DNA of 64,000 bases from CAWJPY01 sp963844865 (GTDB taxonomy: Bacteria > Acidobacteriota > Thermoanaerobaculia > Thermoanaerobaculales > Sulfomarinibacteraceae). Under the pieces are notes generated by a model. The model saw only the letters and a list, made by a program, of their open reading frames with translations. It did no database searches and had not been told where the DNA came from. The stretch covers positions 1-64,000 of the forward strand of contig CAWJPY010000002.1 in assembly GCA_963844865.1 (NCBI GenBank), given 5' to 3'. Below are positions 18,568 to 27,229 of this stretch, one piece after another (the stretch's first letter is position 1; each line of letters begins with the position of its first letter). Position numbers and translations under genes: made by a program.

Positions 18568-21091
18568 TTACGACGTTCGGATGGCCAGCAACGTGTCCCG
18601 CAGCTCGTGGGCCGACGTGAAGCGACCCCCGGGCTCCTTCTCCAAACAGCGCAGGATGATGGCGGCGACCTTGGGGTCCAGGTCCGGTGCCTGCTCCCTG
18701 GGATCCGGGGGAGGCGTCTTCAGGTGGGCTTCGATGACGTTGCCTTCCCTGAAGGGAGGGAAGCCGGTGGCGAGGTGGAAGGTGGTCGCCCCGAACGCGT
18801 AGACGTCGGTGGCGGGCGTCGGCGCTTCCCCGCGGATCTGTTCCGGAGCCATGTAGTAGGGGGTGCCGCACACGGACGGGGTGGACGGGCTCACGGTGTC
18901 CAGGCGCGCCGCGATGCCGAAGTCCAGGATCTTCACCTCCTGCAGCGGCGTCAGCAGGATGTTGCCGGGCTTCAGGTCCCGGTGGATCACGTGGCGGCTG
19001 TGGGCATACGCCATGGCGTCGGCGAGCCGGACCATGATGCCCACCAGGGGGTCCGGATCCGCTGTGGCTGGGAGCGCAAGCTCGTCGAGGCCTTCGCCGG
19101 GGACGTACTCCATGGCGATGAAGTAGCCGTCGAACCCGGCCTCGAAGTCGTAGATGACGACGATGCCCGGATCATTGAGGGTCGCCGCCGCCTTGGCTTC
19201 CTGCTCGAGGCGCGCCACCTCCGGGGCGAGGTGGTGCGGAGGACCTTGATGGCGACGTCGCGCTCCAGCCTGTGTCGCGGCCTTGTACACCACGCCCATT
19301 CCGCCGCGGCCGGCTCGGTGAGGATCTCGTATCGCTGCGGTGCTGCGGACGCCGCCTCGGCAGCCTCCCCGAGGAGGGACGGTGGGTCTTGACGGGTCCT
19401 TCCGGGACGCGAGGATCTGCTGTCGCAGCGTCTGGGCCGGCTCGTAGGAGTAGTCGGCCGCGAGGACCGATCCAGCTGGGCAAGAGCGGCGTCCCCTCCC
19501 CGGCCTCGTGCAGGAGCCGGGCGAAGGCCACCGCCGGGTCGAGGCGCCCGTTTGGAGCGCGACCCGGCCACGGCCCGTTTTGTAGGCAGGACTGGCTCGT
19601 GCGGGGTTGCCCTGGCGGCGCGACCACTCGGCCATTCGAGCACGACCTCGGGTACGTCCGGCAGGGCCCCGGATTCTGCTGCAGCACCTGGGACGCCTCC
19701 TCCAGCTCGCCGGCGCGGTGCAGCTCGCGCAGGGCCGCCTGAAGATCGCCCAGCCGCGCGAGGCACCCGGCTGCCTGCTCCATCATGCCGAGGCTGCGAT
19801 AGATCTGAAGAGCCCGTTCGTCCTCGCCGGCGCGCTCCGCGCAACGCGCGGCCGCCTTCAGGTTCCCGGCGAGCTCATGGACGTCGGCGGCCTCCGACCA
19901 GCGGTTGATGCGCTCCAGGATCGGCGCGGCGAGCTCCCACTCCTCGGCGTCGCGAGCGAGGTCGGCCGCGGCCGAGTCCTCGTTCTCCGCGATGAGCCTG
20001 GCGACGGCTTCCTCGGTGCGGCCGGTGGAGCGGAGAAGGTCGATCATCTCGGTGCTCATGCCCAGGGTCCGGAGCTCGGGAATGAGGCTGTCCGTCTGCT
20101 GCCTGAGCTGGGCCCGGATCCGGGTGCTGTCCGCCGTCTCCGGGGTGCCGGGCGGATGGGTGACGCGCAGCTTCTGCTCCATCCGCTTGAGCTGCTGGAG
20201 GCGCAGCTCGGCGGCCTGGCGCGGGTGGCCCGCAGCGGCCTCGGCGGCTGCGGCGTCCTCGAACTGGCTGATCTTCCGGAAGTTCTCTGCCGCCTTGCCG
20301 TGCTCACCGGCGTCCCGCCACGCATACGCCGCTGCGCGCCAGTTGCCCTCGGCCTCGTACAGACGGGCCAGGGTCGGGTGATCCTGGATCTCCTCGGCGG
20401 CGCGCCTGGCGGCCACGAAACCCGGGTTGGAGGGCTGCAGGCGGCCTTCGGACAGCCCGAGCGCGGCCGTACGCACGGCGCGCTGCGGTTGACCTGCCCG
20501 CAGCCAGGCCTCGATGGCCTCCTCGACCCGCCCTTGGGCCGTCAGCCACTCCGCGAGGTCGTGGTCGCAGCGAATGGCTGCCGTTCGATCACCGAGCTGG
20601 CGGTACAGGCGCGCCGCCTCGGCCAGCTCCCGCCCGCCGGCGCGGCGCAAGAGGTCGGCGGCCTCCTCCCTGCGGCCGAGCGCCAACGCGACCTTGGCGC
20701 CCTTCTCCCAGGCGCGGGCCTTGCGGTAGAGCCGGAGAGCACGGTTGGGATCCTTGGCCTGGAGGTACACCTCGGCGGCGCCGATGTAGTCCCTTCTCCG
20801 CTCCAGGGTATGGGCGAGACGAGTGGGCCCCGAGGTGGCGCTCAGGAGCCGGAGCAGGCCCCACAGGGCGAGGACTGCCACCGCAGTGTTGCCGACCCAC
20901 GTCAGGGCCGGCGAGGCCAGGAGGGACACGTAGGGCAATCGCTCGATCCCGGCACTCTCCGGGACGATGTGCGGGAGGTTGAACAGCGCGGCGACCACCG
21001 CAGCGAGCACGAAGGGCAGCGCCAGGCGCCGACGCGGTGTGGCGACCGAGGCCAGCATGAAGACTGTCGAGGGTATGGACACCCAATCCAC
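18568..21091 (-). pseudogene. TPR-Ser/Thr kinase, right-arm copy with several frameshifts
   Basis: Mirror of 5922-8459. The N-terminal membrane and TPR region is open from GTG 21091 to about 19680. Between about 19720 and 19050 many short indels break the end of the TPR region and the first half of the kinase domain. The catalytic half (HRDLKPGN, DFG, APE) is open again to the stop. The dense error patch resembles the one in the DAHP synthase gene near 58000-58660. Confidence 0.8.
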
Positions 21092-21173
21092 CCTGCCATT
21101 CTATCGCGACGCAGCCGGCGTTGGCTGGAGTGGGATCGGGCCACACGCCGCCCATCGAGTCCACCTCGGAGTG

Positions 21174-21201
21174 TTGAAATTTTACAAGAGTTCGCTCATA
21201 T
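21174..21201 (+). promoter_or_regulatory. Candidate heat-shock-type promoter of dnaJ
   Basis: TTGAAA (21174-21179) is followed after 14 nt by GCTCATAT (21194-21201). This matches 6 of 8 positions of the sigma-32 -10 consensus CCCCATNT with the right spacing, as I recall the E. coli consensus. A sigma-70 reading (TTGAAA, 17 nt, CATATT) is also possible. No CIRCE element is present. The same sequence lies upstream of the left-arm dnaJ. Confidence 0.45.
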
Positions 21202-21273
21202 TTCTATAGGCGGTTGCTCGGGCCGTCGGCCCCGGGGCCCGCGACCGCCGGAGCCAGCCCATCGGGAGGAATG

Positions 21274-22301
21274 CGTGGCCAGTGACTACTACGAGGTTCT
21301 CGATGTCAAGCGGGACGCCGACGCCGCCGAGATCAAGAAGGCGTACCGAAAGCTGGCGCGCAAGTACCACCCGGACGTGAACCCGGACAACCCCGACGCG
21401 GAGCAACGCTTCAAGGAGATCCAGGAGGCCTATGCGGTGCTGTCGGATCCGGAGAAGCGGAAGCAGTACGACACCTTCGGTCGGGTGGATGGCATCCCGG
21501 AGGCTCCATGGGCCAGGTCACGGGGGGCCGCGGGGCAGTCCGCGTGGCAGGATGTGGGCGGCTACCGCGTCAGCTTCGGGGATCTGGGCGGCATGGCCGA
21601 CCTCGACGATCTCTTCGGCCAGGTCTTCCGGGGAGGTCGGGGAACGCCCGGGCGGCGTCCTCGGGCAGACCCGCGGTGCCGATCAGGAAGCGACGGTCGA
21701 GATCGAGTTCGAGGAAGCGGTTCGCGGAGCGACGGTCACGCTGCCTGTCCAGCGTCAGGTGAGCTGTGCGGAGTGCGGTGGGAGTGGAAGGAAAGGTGCG
21801 ATGACCTGTCCGACCTGCCATGGGGCGGGCGTCGTGATCGCCACGGAGAGGCTCCGCGTCAAGATCCCGGAGGGGATCGCCGACGGCAAGCGCATCCGGG
21901 TCGGCGGCAAGGGCGCCGAGGGCGCCCGGGGCGGCCGGGCCGGCGATCTCTACGTCAGAGTGCGGGTTCGCCCCCATCCCTTCTTCAAACGCGAGGGCGA
22001 CAACATCCGCACCTCGGTCCCTCTCACCTTCACCGAGGCCTATCGGGGGGCCGAGATCGAGGTGGGCACGATCCACGGGCCCGTGCGCGCCAAGGTCCCT
22101 CCGGGGACCAACTCAGGCCGTGTCTTCCGGCTCCGGGGGAAGGGCGTGCGCAACGTCAGGACCCGGGCGTACGGCGATCACCTGTACGAGGTCCACATCG
22201 TGGTGCCGAAGGTGATGTCGCCGGCCGGTCAAGAGGCGGCTCGCCGCGTCGGCGAGCTGTACGAGGGCAACCCCCGAGAGTCCTTACCGCGCGGTCTCTG
22301 A
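21274..22301 (+). pseudogene. dnaJ: DnaJ-family co-chaperone, right-arm copy with a 1-nt insertion
   Basis: Mirror of 4713-5738. GTG 21274 follows GGGAGGA. An extra G in the run at 21663-21665 shifts the frame after the J domain and linker. The two zinc-binding motifs and the C-terminal domains remain readable in a second frame to the stop at 22301. Use the left-arm copy for the protein. Confidence 0.85.
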
Positions 22302-22405
22302 TTCCGCACCCGCGTCAGCGACAGCGATCGGTGATCGGTGGCAGGGGCAGCGCCGGCGAGCATCGGCTGAGCAGTGACGACCCACTGACGCGGAGCAGCG
22401 GCCTC
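22302..22405. repeat. Low-complexity intergenic tract (right arm)
   Basis: Directly after the dnaJ stop, units such as CAGCGACAG, CGATCGGTGATCGG and GGCAGGGGCAGCG follow one another without coding potential. Mirror of 4610-4712 and a member of the tract family seen at several intergenic sites. Confidence 0.4.
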
Positions 22406-22509
22406 CGAGAGAACCGCGCGTCGCGTTCGTCCCGCACTTTGGGTTGGCCGGAGCGGGCGCAAGGCGCCGTCGAAAAGGGCTCGAGAAGCTCGCTCGCTTC
22501 ATGTGCGGC

Positions 22510-22522
22510 GGTGCCTGGCACC
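22510..22522. repeat. REP-like palindrome (right arm)
   Basis: GGTGCCTGGCACC, mirror of 4492-4504, lies between the convergent dnaJ and def genes. Confidence 0.45.
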
Positions 22523-22572
22523 CGCTCTGATGCTCCTGGAGCCTCTCGCCACTGGAAGGGGTCTGAAGATCG

Positions 22573-23097
22573 TCAGGCGGAGCCGCGCCACACGCCGAGC
22601 TTGCGGGCGCGAGCGACGCGGCGCAGGAACATCTGTCGCTTCAACCCTTTCAGGTGATCGACGATCAGGATGCCGGCCAGGTGGTCGAGCTCGTGACACA
22701 CCGCCTGGGCCAGGAGGTCGGAGGCGGTCTCCTCCCACCATGCCCCGGCGGCGTCCTGGGCCCTGACCCGGAGCCGTCGTGGTCGGACGAAGGAGGTGTA
22801 GAGACCGGGGAAGGACAGGCAGCCCTCCTCGACGGTGACCGATCCCTCGCTCCACAGAATGGTCGGGTTCACCAGCACGCGGCGGGCGGTGGGGTCCTTG
22901 CCGACGGACACGTCGATGGTCGCGACCTGGAGGTTGACGCCCACCTGTGGGGCCGCGAGGCCGAGGCCGGGAGCACGCCAGCCCGTCTCGAACAGATCCG
23001 TCACCAGCTCCTCGAGCTCGGGGCCGAACCGCTCCACGGGATCGTTGACGCCCTGCAACCGGGGGTCGCCATAGATCAGAATGGATCGCTCCGTCAC
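22573..23097 (-). CDS. def: Peptide deformylase (right arm, intact)
   Basis: Second copy of the 174-residue deformylase, with GLAAPQVG, EGCLSFPG and CHELDHLAG motifs and the same protein sequence as 3917-4441. Its ATG overlaps the TGA of the upstream 60-nt mini-ORF. A genome normally needs only one such gene beside fmt, and no fmt is present here. Confidence 0.95.
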   Translation of the reverse strand: MTERSILIYGDPRLQGVNDPVERFGPELEELVTDLFETGWRAPGLGLAAPQVGVNLQVATIDVSVGKDPTARRVLVNPTILWSEGSVTVEEGCLSFPGLYTSFVRPRRLRVRAQDAAGAWWEETASDLLAQAVCHELDHLAGILIVDHLKGLKRQMFLRRVARARKLGVWRGSA

Positions 23098-23153
23098 GAT
23101 GGCTCATCCCCCACCTGGGCAAGGATGGTCCGGGGAAAGGGTGTCCTCCTCAT
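23094..23153 (-). CDS. 19-codon bridging mini-ORF between amidohydrolase and def (right arm)
   Basis: Mirror of 3861-3920. It begins by ATGA overlap with the amidohydrolase stop and ends by ATGA overlap with the def start, 60 nt in all. The predicted peptide is the same as in the left arm. Confidence 0.45.
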   Translation of the reverse strand: MRRTPFPRTILAQVGDEPS

Positions 23154-24499
23154 GGTCGGCGTTCCTCCCGCATGCGGGCGGCGGTCGCCCGCCACGCGCT
23201 CTGGGCGTGCTCCCGCACCGTCTCCTCCCGCGCCGTCTGCAGGCGGCGGTCCACGACCACCGCGCGGCCGTCCACGACGACGTGGCGGACGTCTCTCGCC
23301 GTGGCCCCGTGCACCACGCGCGACGGGGGTTCCCCGCCGGGTTGCAGGGCCCATCCCTCGAGGCCGATCACCGTCACGTCGGCCGCCTTCCCCTCCTCGA
23401 GGGTGCCGGTGAGGTGGTCCAGGCCGAGGGCCCGGGCGCCTTCCCTGGTCGCCATGGCGAGCACGTCCAGAGCCGACAGTGCGCCGGCGCCGTTGCGCAG
23501 GCCGTGCAGGGTGGCCGCGAGGCTCATCTCCTGGAACATGGAAAGACGATTGTTGCACGGGGGGCCGTCCGCCCCCAATGCCACCGTCACCCCCGCCATC
23601 CGCAGCCTCGGCACGTCGGCGATGCCGGAGGCGAGCTTCAGGTTCGCTCCGGGGCAGTGACAGACGCTGGTGCGGGTCGTCGCCAGGAGCTGGATCTCCT
23701 CGGGCTCGAGGTGCACCCCATGGGCGAGGACGACGTCCTCGCCCGTGAGCCCCACCTCGTGCAGGTAGTGGATCGGGTGGAGGCCGGTGAGCTTGCGGAT
23801 CAGCGCCACCTCATCCCGGTTCTCGTTGCTGTGGGAGTGCAGGAGCCACCCGGCGCTGCGGGCGAGCTCGGCGCAGCCGCTGAGCATGCCTCGGGTGCAG
23901 GACAGCGCGAAGCGCGGAGCGACCGCGTACCGGATCCGCCCCGATGACGCCCCGTGCCAGCGGCGCCCGAGGTTGTGAGCGTCGGCGAGGGAACGGTCGC
24001 GGTCCTCCACGAGCGCAGGCGGCACCACCTCACCCATGTCCATGTGACATTTGCCGGCCACCATGCGGATACCGAGACGTTCCGCGGCCTGGAACACCCG
24101 GTCCTGATGGTGGACCACGCCGAAGTCCAGGGCCGTGGTGGTTCCGCCGGCGAGGAGCTCGCTGATGCCGAGCTCGGCGGCGGCTTCGGTGGCATCGCCG
24201 TCCAAGGCGGCCTCGTAGGGCCACGTCCTCGTCCGCAGCCAATCCAGCAGCGTCAGGCCATCCGCCTGGTGACGCAACAGCGACTGGGCGACGTGGACAT
24301 GGCACTGGGTGAAACCCGGTACGACCAGGGCGTCGGTAGCGTCCAGAACCTGTCGGGCGGAGATGTCGTCGGGCGAGCCGTGCACCACGGCGGCGATGTG
24401 GCGGCCATGGATCAGGAGATCGCCGTGGAAGGGCGGCCGGCCGGGGACCATCGGCACGATGGTCCCGCCGCGCACGTGCAGGTCGACTGCCGGCTTCAC
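23150..24499 (-). CDS. Metal-dependent amidohydrolase/deaminase (right arm, intact)
   Basis: A 449-residue member of the amidohydrolase superfamily, probably a hydrolytic deaminase of the guanine deaminase / S-adenosylhomocysteine deaminase / chlorohydrolase group. Metal-ligand and catalytic motifs appear in order: FTQCHVHVAQ near residue 66, HSHSNEN near 226, LAHGVHL near 262 and GADGPPCNN near 316. The N- and C-terminal beta-sandwich strands typical of the fold (LLIHGRHIAAV, ADVTVIGL) flank the barrel. GTG 24499 is the start. The exact substrate cannot be read from sequence. It is joined to def through a mini-ORF, a partnership I cannot explain functionally. The left-arm copy is broken. Confidence 0.8.
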   Translation of the reverse strand: MKPAVDLHVRGGTIVPMVPGRPPFHGDLLIHGRHIAAVVHGSPDDISARQVLDATDALVVPGFTQCHVHVAQSLLRHQADGLTLLDWLRTRTWPYEAALDGDATEAAAELGISELLAGGTTTALDFGVVHHQDRVFQAAERLGIRMVAGKCHMDMGEVVPPALVEDRDRSLADAHNLGRRWHGASSGRIRYAVAPRFALSCTRGMLSGCAELARSAGWLLHSHSNENRDEVALIRKLTGLHPIHYLHEVGLTGEDVVLAHGVHLEPEEIQLLATTRTSVCHCPGANLKLASGIADVPRLRMAGVTVALGADGPPCNNRLSMFQEMSLAATLHGLRNGAGALSALDVLAMATREGARALGLDHLTGTLEEGKAADVTVIGLEGWALQPGGEPPSRVVHGATARDVRHVVVDGRAVVVDRRLQTAREETVREHAQSAWRATAARMREERRP

Positions 24500-24764
24500 A
24501 CCCCGATGCTCCCATCGGCGTGTGGACGGTGTCAAACCGCAATCGAGGCCGAGTGCTCTGGGACCAACGGAGAAGGTCTCGGTCACGATGGTGGACGACG
24601 CGACGTCACGGCCGGCGCCAGGTACCCCGTCGTGCTTCGCTGGGACGTCTACCGCTCCATCGGAAATGGCGCCAGGCACCGTCTCTCGCCCACCTCGAGC
24701 CGAGGGGTTCCTGCCACCCCCCTCCGACCTCCCCCGACGCGCGGGGATCTCGCCGATCGCCGGG
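24500..24764. other. Intergenic region between HTH-EIIA and amidohydrolase genes
   Basis: 265 bp without a supported gene. It contains one REP-like palindrome at 24668-24680. No promoter with two good boxes was found; the amidohydrolase may be read through from the HTH-EIIA gene. Confidence 0.4.
24668..24680. repeat. REP-like palindrome (GGCGCCAGGCACC)
   Basis: Near-copy of the element at 4492-4504, flanked by AAAT on one side and GTCTC on the other, which resembles a motif common in REP/RAYT-bearing genomes. The mirror in the left arm near 2340-2352 has lost its symmetry through a base deletion. Confidence 0.4.
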
Positions 24765-25478
24765 TCAGCGGCGGGTGGGCTCGCCCGAGGGTCGGAGCGA
24801 GGCGGGGAGGCCGCCGGCCGCTTCCAGCAGGATGGCGAGGATCTCCTCCGCCGTACCGGCCTCCAACAGCCCGGACAGCCGTCCTGGGTTGCGCACGATC
24901 CAGGCCAGCCGGGACAGCCACCGCAGGTGGAGCGCGTCATTGCGCAGGGCGAGGAGGAAGAAGAGATGGGTCTTGCCCATGTCGGGCGAGCCGAACACGA
25001 CACCTTCTCTGGAGCGCCCGAGCGCGATGAACTGCTTGGGAAACTTGTCAGCCGCACGCCGGCGGGCATGCAGGAAGGCGACGCCTTCCGGGACGGCGGT
25101 GGGCACCAGGCGCTCCCGGGCCGCCAGGGCCGCTTCCAACCACTTGCGGTCCTTCACCAGGCCGAGCTCGGTGACCCGTTCCACCATGGTGTGGATGATC
25201 TCGCCCCGGTCGCCGGCCGCGAGGTCGGGAAAGATCTGGTCCTTGGTGAGGATCTCGTCCAGAGGGGCGTCCACGGCCTGGGCGGGCGAGCTGCCGGCGG
25301 TGGCCACCGACTCCGAGGCCAGGGTGTCCAGGTACTCGTCGAGGAGCGCGCGGCGGAAGCGCCACTGACCGCCGATCTTGACTCCCGGGATCTTGCCCTC
25401 GTGCGCCAGCCGGACCAAGGTGCGCTCGGCGAGCTTCAGATACTCGGCCGCTTCCTTTGCCGTCATGTACGCTTCCAT
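24765..25478 (-). CDS. Excisionase-type HTH fused to a PTS EIIA(Ntr)-like domain (right arm, intact)
   Basis: A 237-residue predicted regulator. Residues 1-55 form an excisionase-family helix-turn-helix (MTAKEAAEYLKLAERTLVRL, then GVKIGGQWRFRR) that would bind DNA. After a linker, residues about 85-235 resemble PTS EIIA of the fructose/nitrogen type. EGVAFLHARR near residue 135-145 occupies the place of the phosphorylated His loop. No PTS permease is nearby, which argues for regulation rather than sugar transport. ATG 25478 has GGGAGG 4 nt upstream. It is transcribed divergently from acpP-fabF across 244 bp and could control them (inference). Confidence 0.75.
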   Translation of the reverse strand: MEAYMTAKEAAEYLKLAERTLVRLAHEGKIPGVKIGGQWRFRRALLDEYLDTLASESVATAGSSPAQAVDAPLDEILTKDQIFPDLAAGDRGEIIHTMVERVTELGLVKDRKWLEAALAARERLVPTAVPEGVAFLHARRRAADKFPKQFIALGRSREGVVFGSPDMGKTHLFFLLALRNDALHLRWLSRLAWIVRNPGRLSGLLEAGTAEEILAILLEAAGGLPASLRPSGEPTRR

Positions 25479-25518
25479 GGTGCCTCCCTGTATCAGGCCG
25501 AGTTCGACCCTCTTGGGC

Positions 25519-25547
25519 TGAGTACTCCTTTCTTGTGCGATTGTCAA
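25519..25547 (-). promoter_or_regulatory. Promoter of the HTH-EIIA gene
   Basis: On the minus strand TTGACA (25547-25542) is followed after 17 nt by TACTCA; the left arm has TATTCA at the same place. The transcript would begin about 30 nt before ATG 25478. Confidence 0.45.
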
Positions 25548-25562
25548 GGCAATTGCGTGGGC

Positions 25563-25591
25563 TTGCGCGGCGCAACGCTGTGTGCTATCAC
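25563..25591 (+). promoter_or_regulatory. Promoter of acpP-fabF
   Basis: TTGCGC (25563-25568), 17 nt, then TATCAC (25586-25591) with TGC before it as an extended -10. Each box matches four of six consensus positions. It overlaps the divergent HTH-EIIA control region. Confidence 0.4.
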
Positions 25592-25722
25592 GGTTCCGCC
25601 CGGAGGACTCACCGCTGCGCCACAACCCACGGCGACCCTCGTTCGCGAGAGGACTGTGGAGTTCGGCCCACGCGAGGGTTTCCCGGTGGAGAGACGCTCG
25701 ACATCAGCCAAGGAGGTTCGTC

Positions 25723-25959
25723 ATGGACGTGCAAGCCAAGGTGAAGGAGATCATCGTTCAGCAGCTCGGAGTGGATGCCGACAAGGTGACACCGGATGCT
25801 TCGTTCGTCGATGATCTGGGTGCGGACTCGTTGGATGTGGTGGAGCTGGTGATGGCCTTCGAGGAGGAGTTCGGGGTGGAGATCCCGGACGAGGCCGCGG
25901 AGAAGATCGCCACCGTCAAGGATGCCATCGACTTTCTGAAGAAGCACATGGAAGAATGA
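25723..25959 (+). CDS. acpP: Acyl carrier protein (right arm, intact)
   Basis: Carries growing acyl chains on a phosphopantetheine arm in type II fatty acid synthesis. The 78-residue acidic protein has the normal length and the attachment motif DLGADSLDVVEL, with the modified Ser near residue 38. ATG 25723 has a strong AAGGAGG site 6 nt upstream. fabF begins one base after its stop, so acpP-fabF form a tight operon. The left-arm copy has lost its start codon. Confidence 0.97.
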   Translation: MDVQAKVKEIIVQQLGVDADKVTPDASFVDDLGADSLDVVELVMAFEEEFGVEIPDEAAEKIATVKDAIDFLKKHMEE

Positions 25960-25960
25960 C

Positions 25961-27199
25961 GTGTCGCGCCGGGTGGTCGTCACCGGGCTCGGGCTGATCT
26001 CGCCCCTCGGGATCGGGACGGAGGACACTTGGGCAGGCCTCGTCGAGGGCCGCAGCGGTGCCGGTCCGATCACCCGCTTCGACACCTCTGAATTCCCGGT
26101 GCGCATTGCCGCCGAGGTCCACGGTTTCGATTCCTCGCGCTGGCTCGAGGTCAAGGAGATCAAGAAGTACGACCTCTTTGTCCACTACGCCATCGCCGCC
26201 ACCGACCTGGCGCTCGAGGCCTCGGGACTCCAGATCACCGCCGCCAACGCCAACCGCGTCGGCGTTGTGATCGGATCCGGCATCGGTGGTCTCCCTCTGA
26301 TCGAACGCACCCACGATGCGCTCAGGGACAAGGGCCCGCGGCGTGTGTCCGCCTTCTTCATCCCCGGTGCCATCATCAACATGTGCTCCGGGGCGGTGAG
26401 CATCCGCACCGGCGCCAAGGGGCCGAACAGCGCCACCTGCACCGCGTGCTCCACCTCGGCCCATGCCATCGGCGATGCGGCCCTCTACATCCGCCTCGGG
26501 TACGCCGATGCCGTGATCGCAGGTGGTTCCGAGGCGGTGGTGACGCCCATGGCGGTGGCGGGATTCGCCTCGATGAAGGCCCTCTCGACCCGGAACGACG
26601 AACCGCAGCGGGCCTCCCGTCCCTGGGACCGCGATCGCGACGGGTTCGTGGTGGGGGAGGGCGCCGGGATCGTGGTGCTGGAAGAGCTGGAGCATGCACG
26701 GCGGCGGGGGGCGCCCATCCTGGCCGAGGTGCTCGGCTTCGGCATGTCCGCCGACGCCTACCACATCTCTGCACCTGCTGAGGACGGCGACGGGGCAATC
26801 CGGGCGATGCAGGCGGCGCTGGACGACGCTCGCATGCCTCTCGATGCTGTCGACTACATCAACGCGCATGGCACATCGACGCCCTTGGGTGACCGCGTCG
26901 AGACCACTGCCGTCAAAGCGGTGTTTGGCGAGCACGCACGGCGCCTGATGATGTCCTCCACCAAGTCCATGACCGGTCACCTCTTGGGGGCAGCCGGTGG
27001 GCTCGAGTTCGGCATCTCGGTGCTGGCCGTCGCCAAGGGCGTGGTCCCTCCCACCATCAACCTGGATCATCCCGATCCCGAGAACGACCTCGATTACGTG
27101 CCTCACACCGCCAGGGAAACCCCGGTTCGTTTCGCCCTCAGCAACTCCTTCGGGTTCGGCGGCACGAATGCGTGCCTGGTGGTCGGAAGGCCCGACTGA
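25961..27199 (+). CDS. fabF: 3-oxoacyl-[ACP] synthase II
   Basis: Condenses malonyl-ACP with acyl-ACP in fatty acid elongation. The 412-residue protein shows the thiolase-fold triad: Cys in TACSTSAHAIGDA near residue 163, the first His in NAHGTSTPLGD near 303, and the second His in SMTGHLLGAAGG near 340. The GTG start at 25961 lies one base after the acpP stop. The outer end of the inverted repeat (27023) falls inside this gene near residue 354, so the last 58 codons are single copy. No fabG or fabD lies in the window. Confidence 0.96.
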   Translation: MSRRVVVTGLGLISPLGIGTEDTWAGLVEGRSGAGPITRFDTSEFPVRIAAEVHGFDSSRWLEVKEIKKYDLFVHYAIAATDLALEASGLQITAANANRVGVVIGSGIGGLPLIERTHDALRDKGPRRVSAFFIPGAIINMCSGAVSIRTGAKGPNSATCTACSTSAHAIGDAALYIRLGYADAVIAGGSEAVVTPMAVAGFASMKALSTRNDEPQRASRPWDRDRDGFVVGEGAGIVVLEELEHARRRGAPILAEVLGFGMSADAYHISAPAEDGDGAIRAMQAALDDARMPLDAVDYINAHGTSTPLGDRVETTAVKAVFGEHARRLMMSSTKSMTGHLLGAAGGLEFGISVLAVAKGVVPPTINLDHPDPENDLDYVPHTARETPVRFALSNSFGFGGTNACLVVGRPD

Positions 27200-27229
27200 G
27201 TACTCGTCGGGTGAACCCGTAGGCATCGG

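Larger units (their letters stand above)
13554..27023. repeat. Right arm of the 27-kb inverted repeat
   Basis: Reverse complement of 1-13471, 13470 bp long, continuing into single-copy sequence inside fabF. Right-arm copies of fabF, acpP, HTH-EIIA, the amidohydrolase, def, PATAN, the small hypothetical and the exosortase partner are intact. The FHA gene, xrtH, the kinase and dnaJ are frameshifted. The damage lies in different places from the left arm, which is expected of independent sequence errors on two copies of one locus. Confidence 0.95.

Noticed and set aside
21092..21273. CIRCE element upstream of dnaJ
   Set aside because: No TTAGCACTC-N9-GAGTGCTAA-like sequence; only a short GAG-CTC symmetry.
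1..27023. Composite transposon or integrated element as cause of the inverted repeat
   Set aside because: No transposase, integrase, terminal repeats or target duplication are visible, and the arms carry ordinary housekeeping genes.
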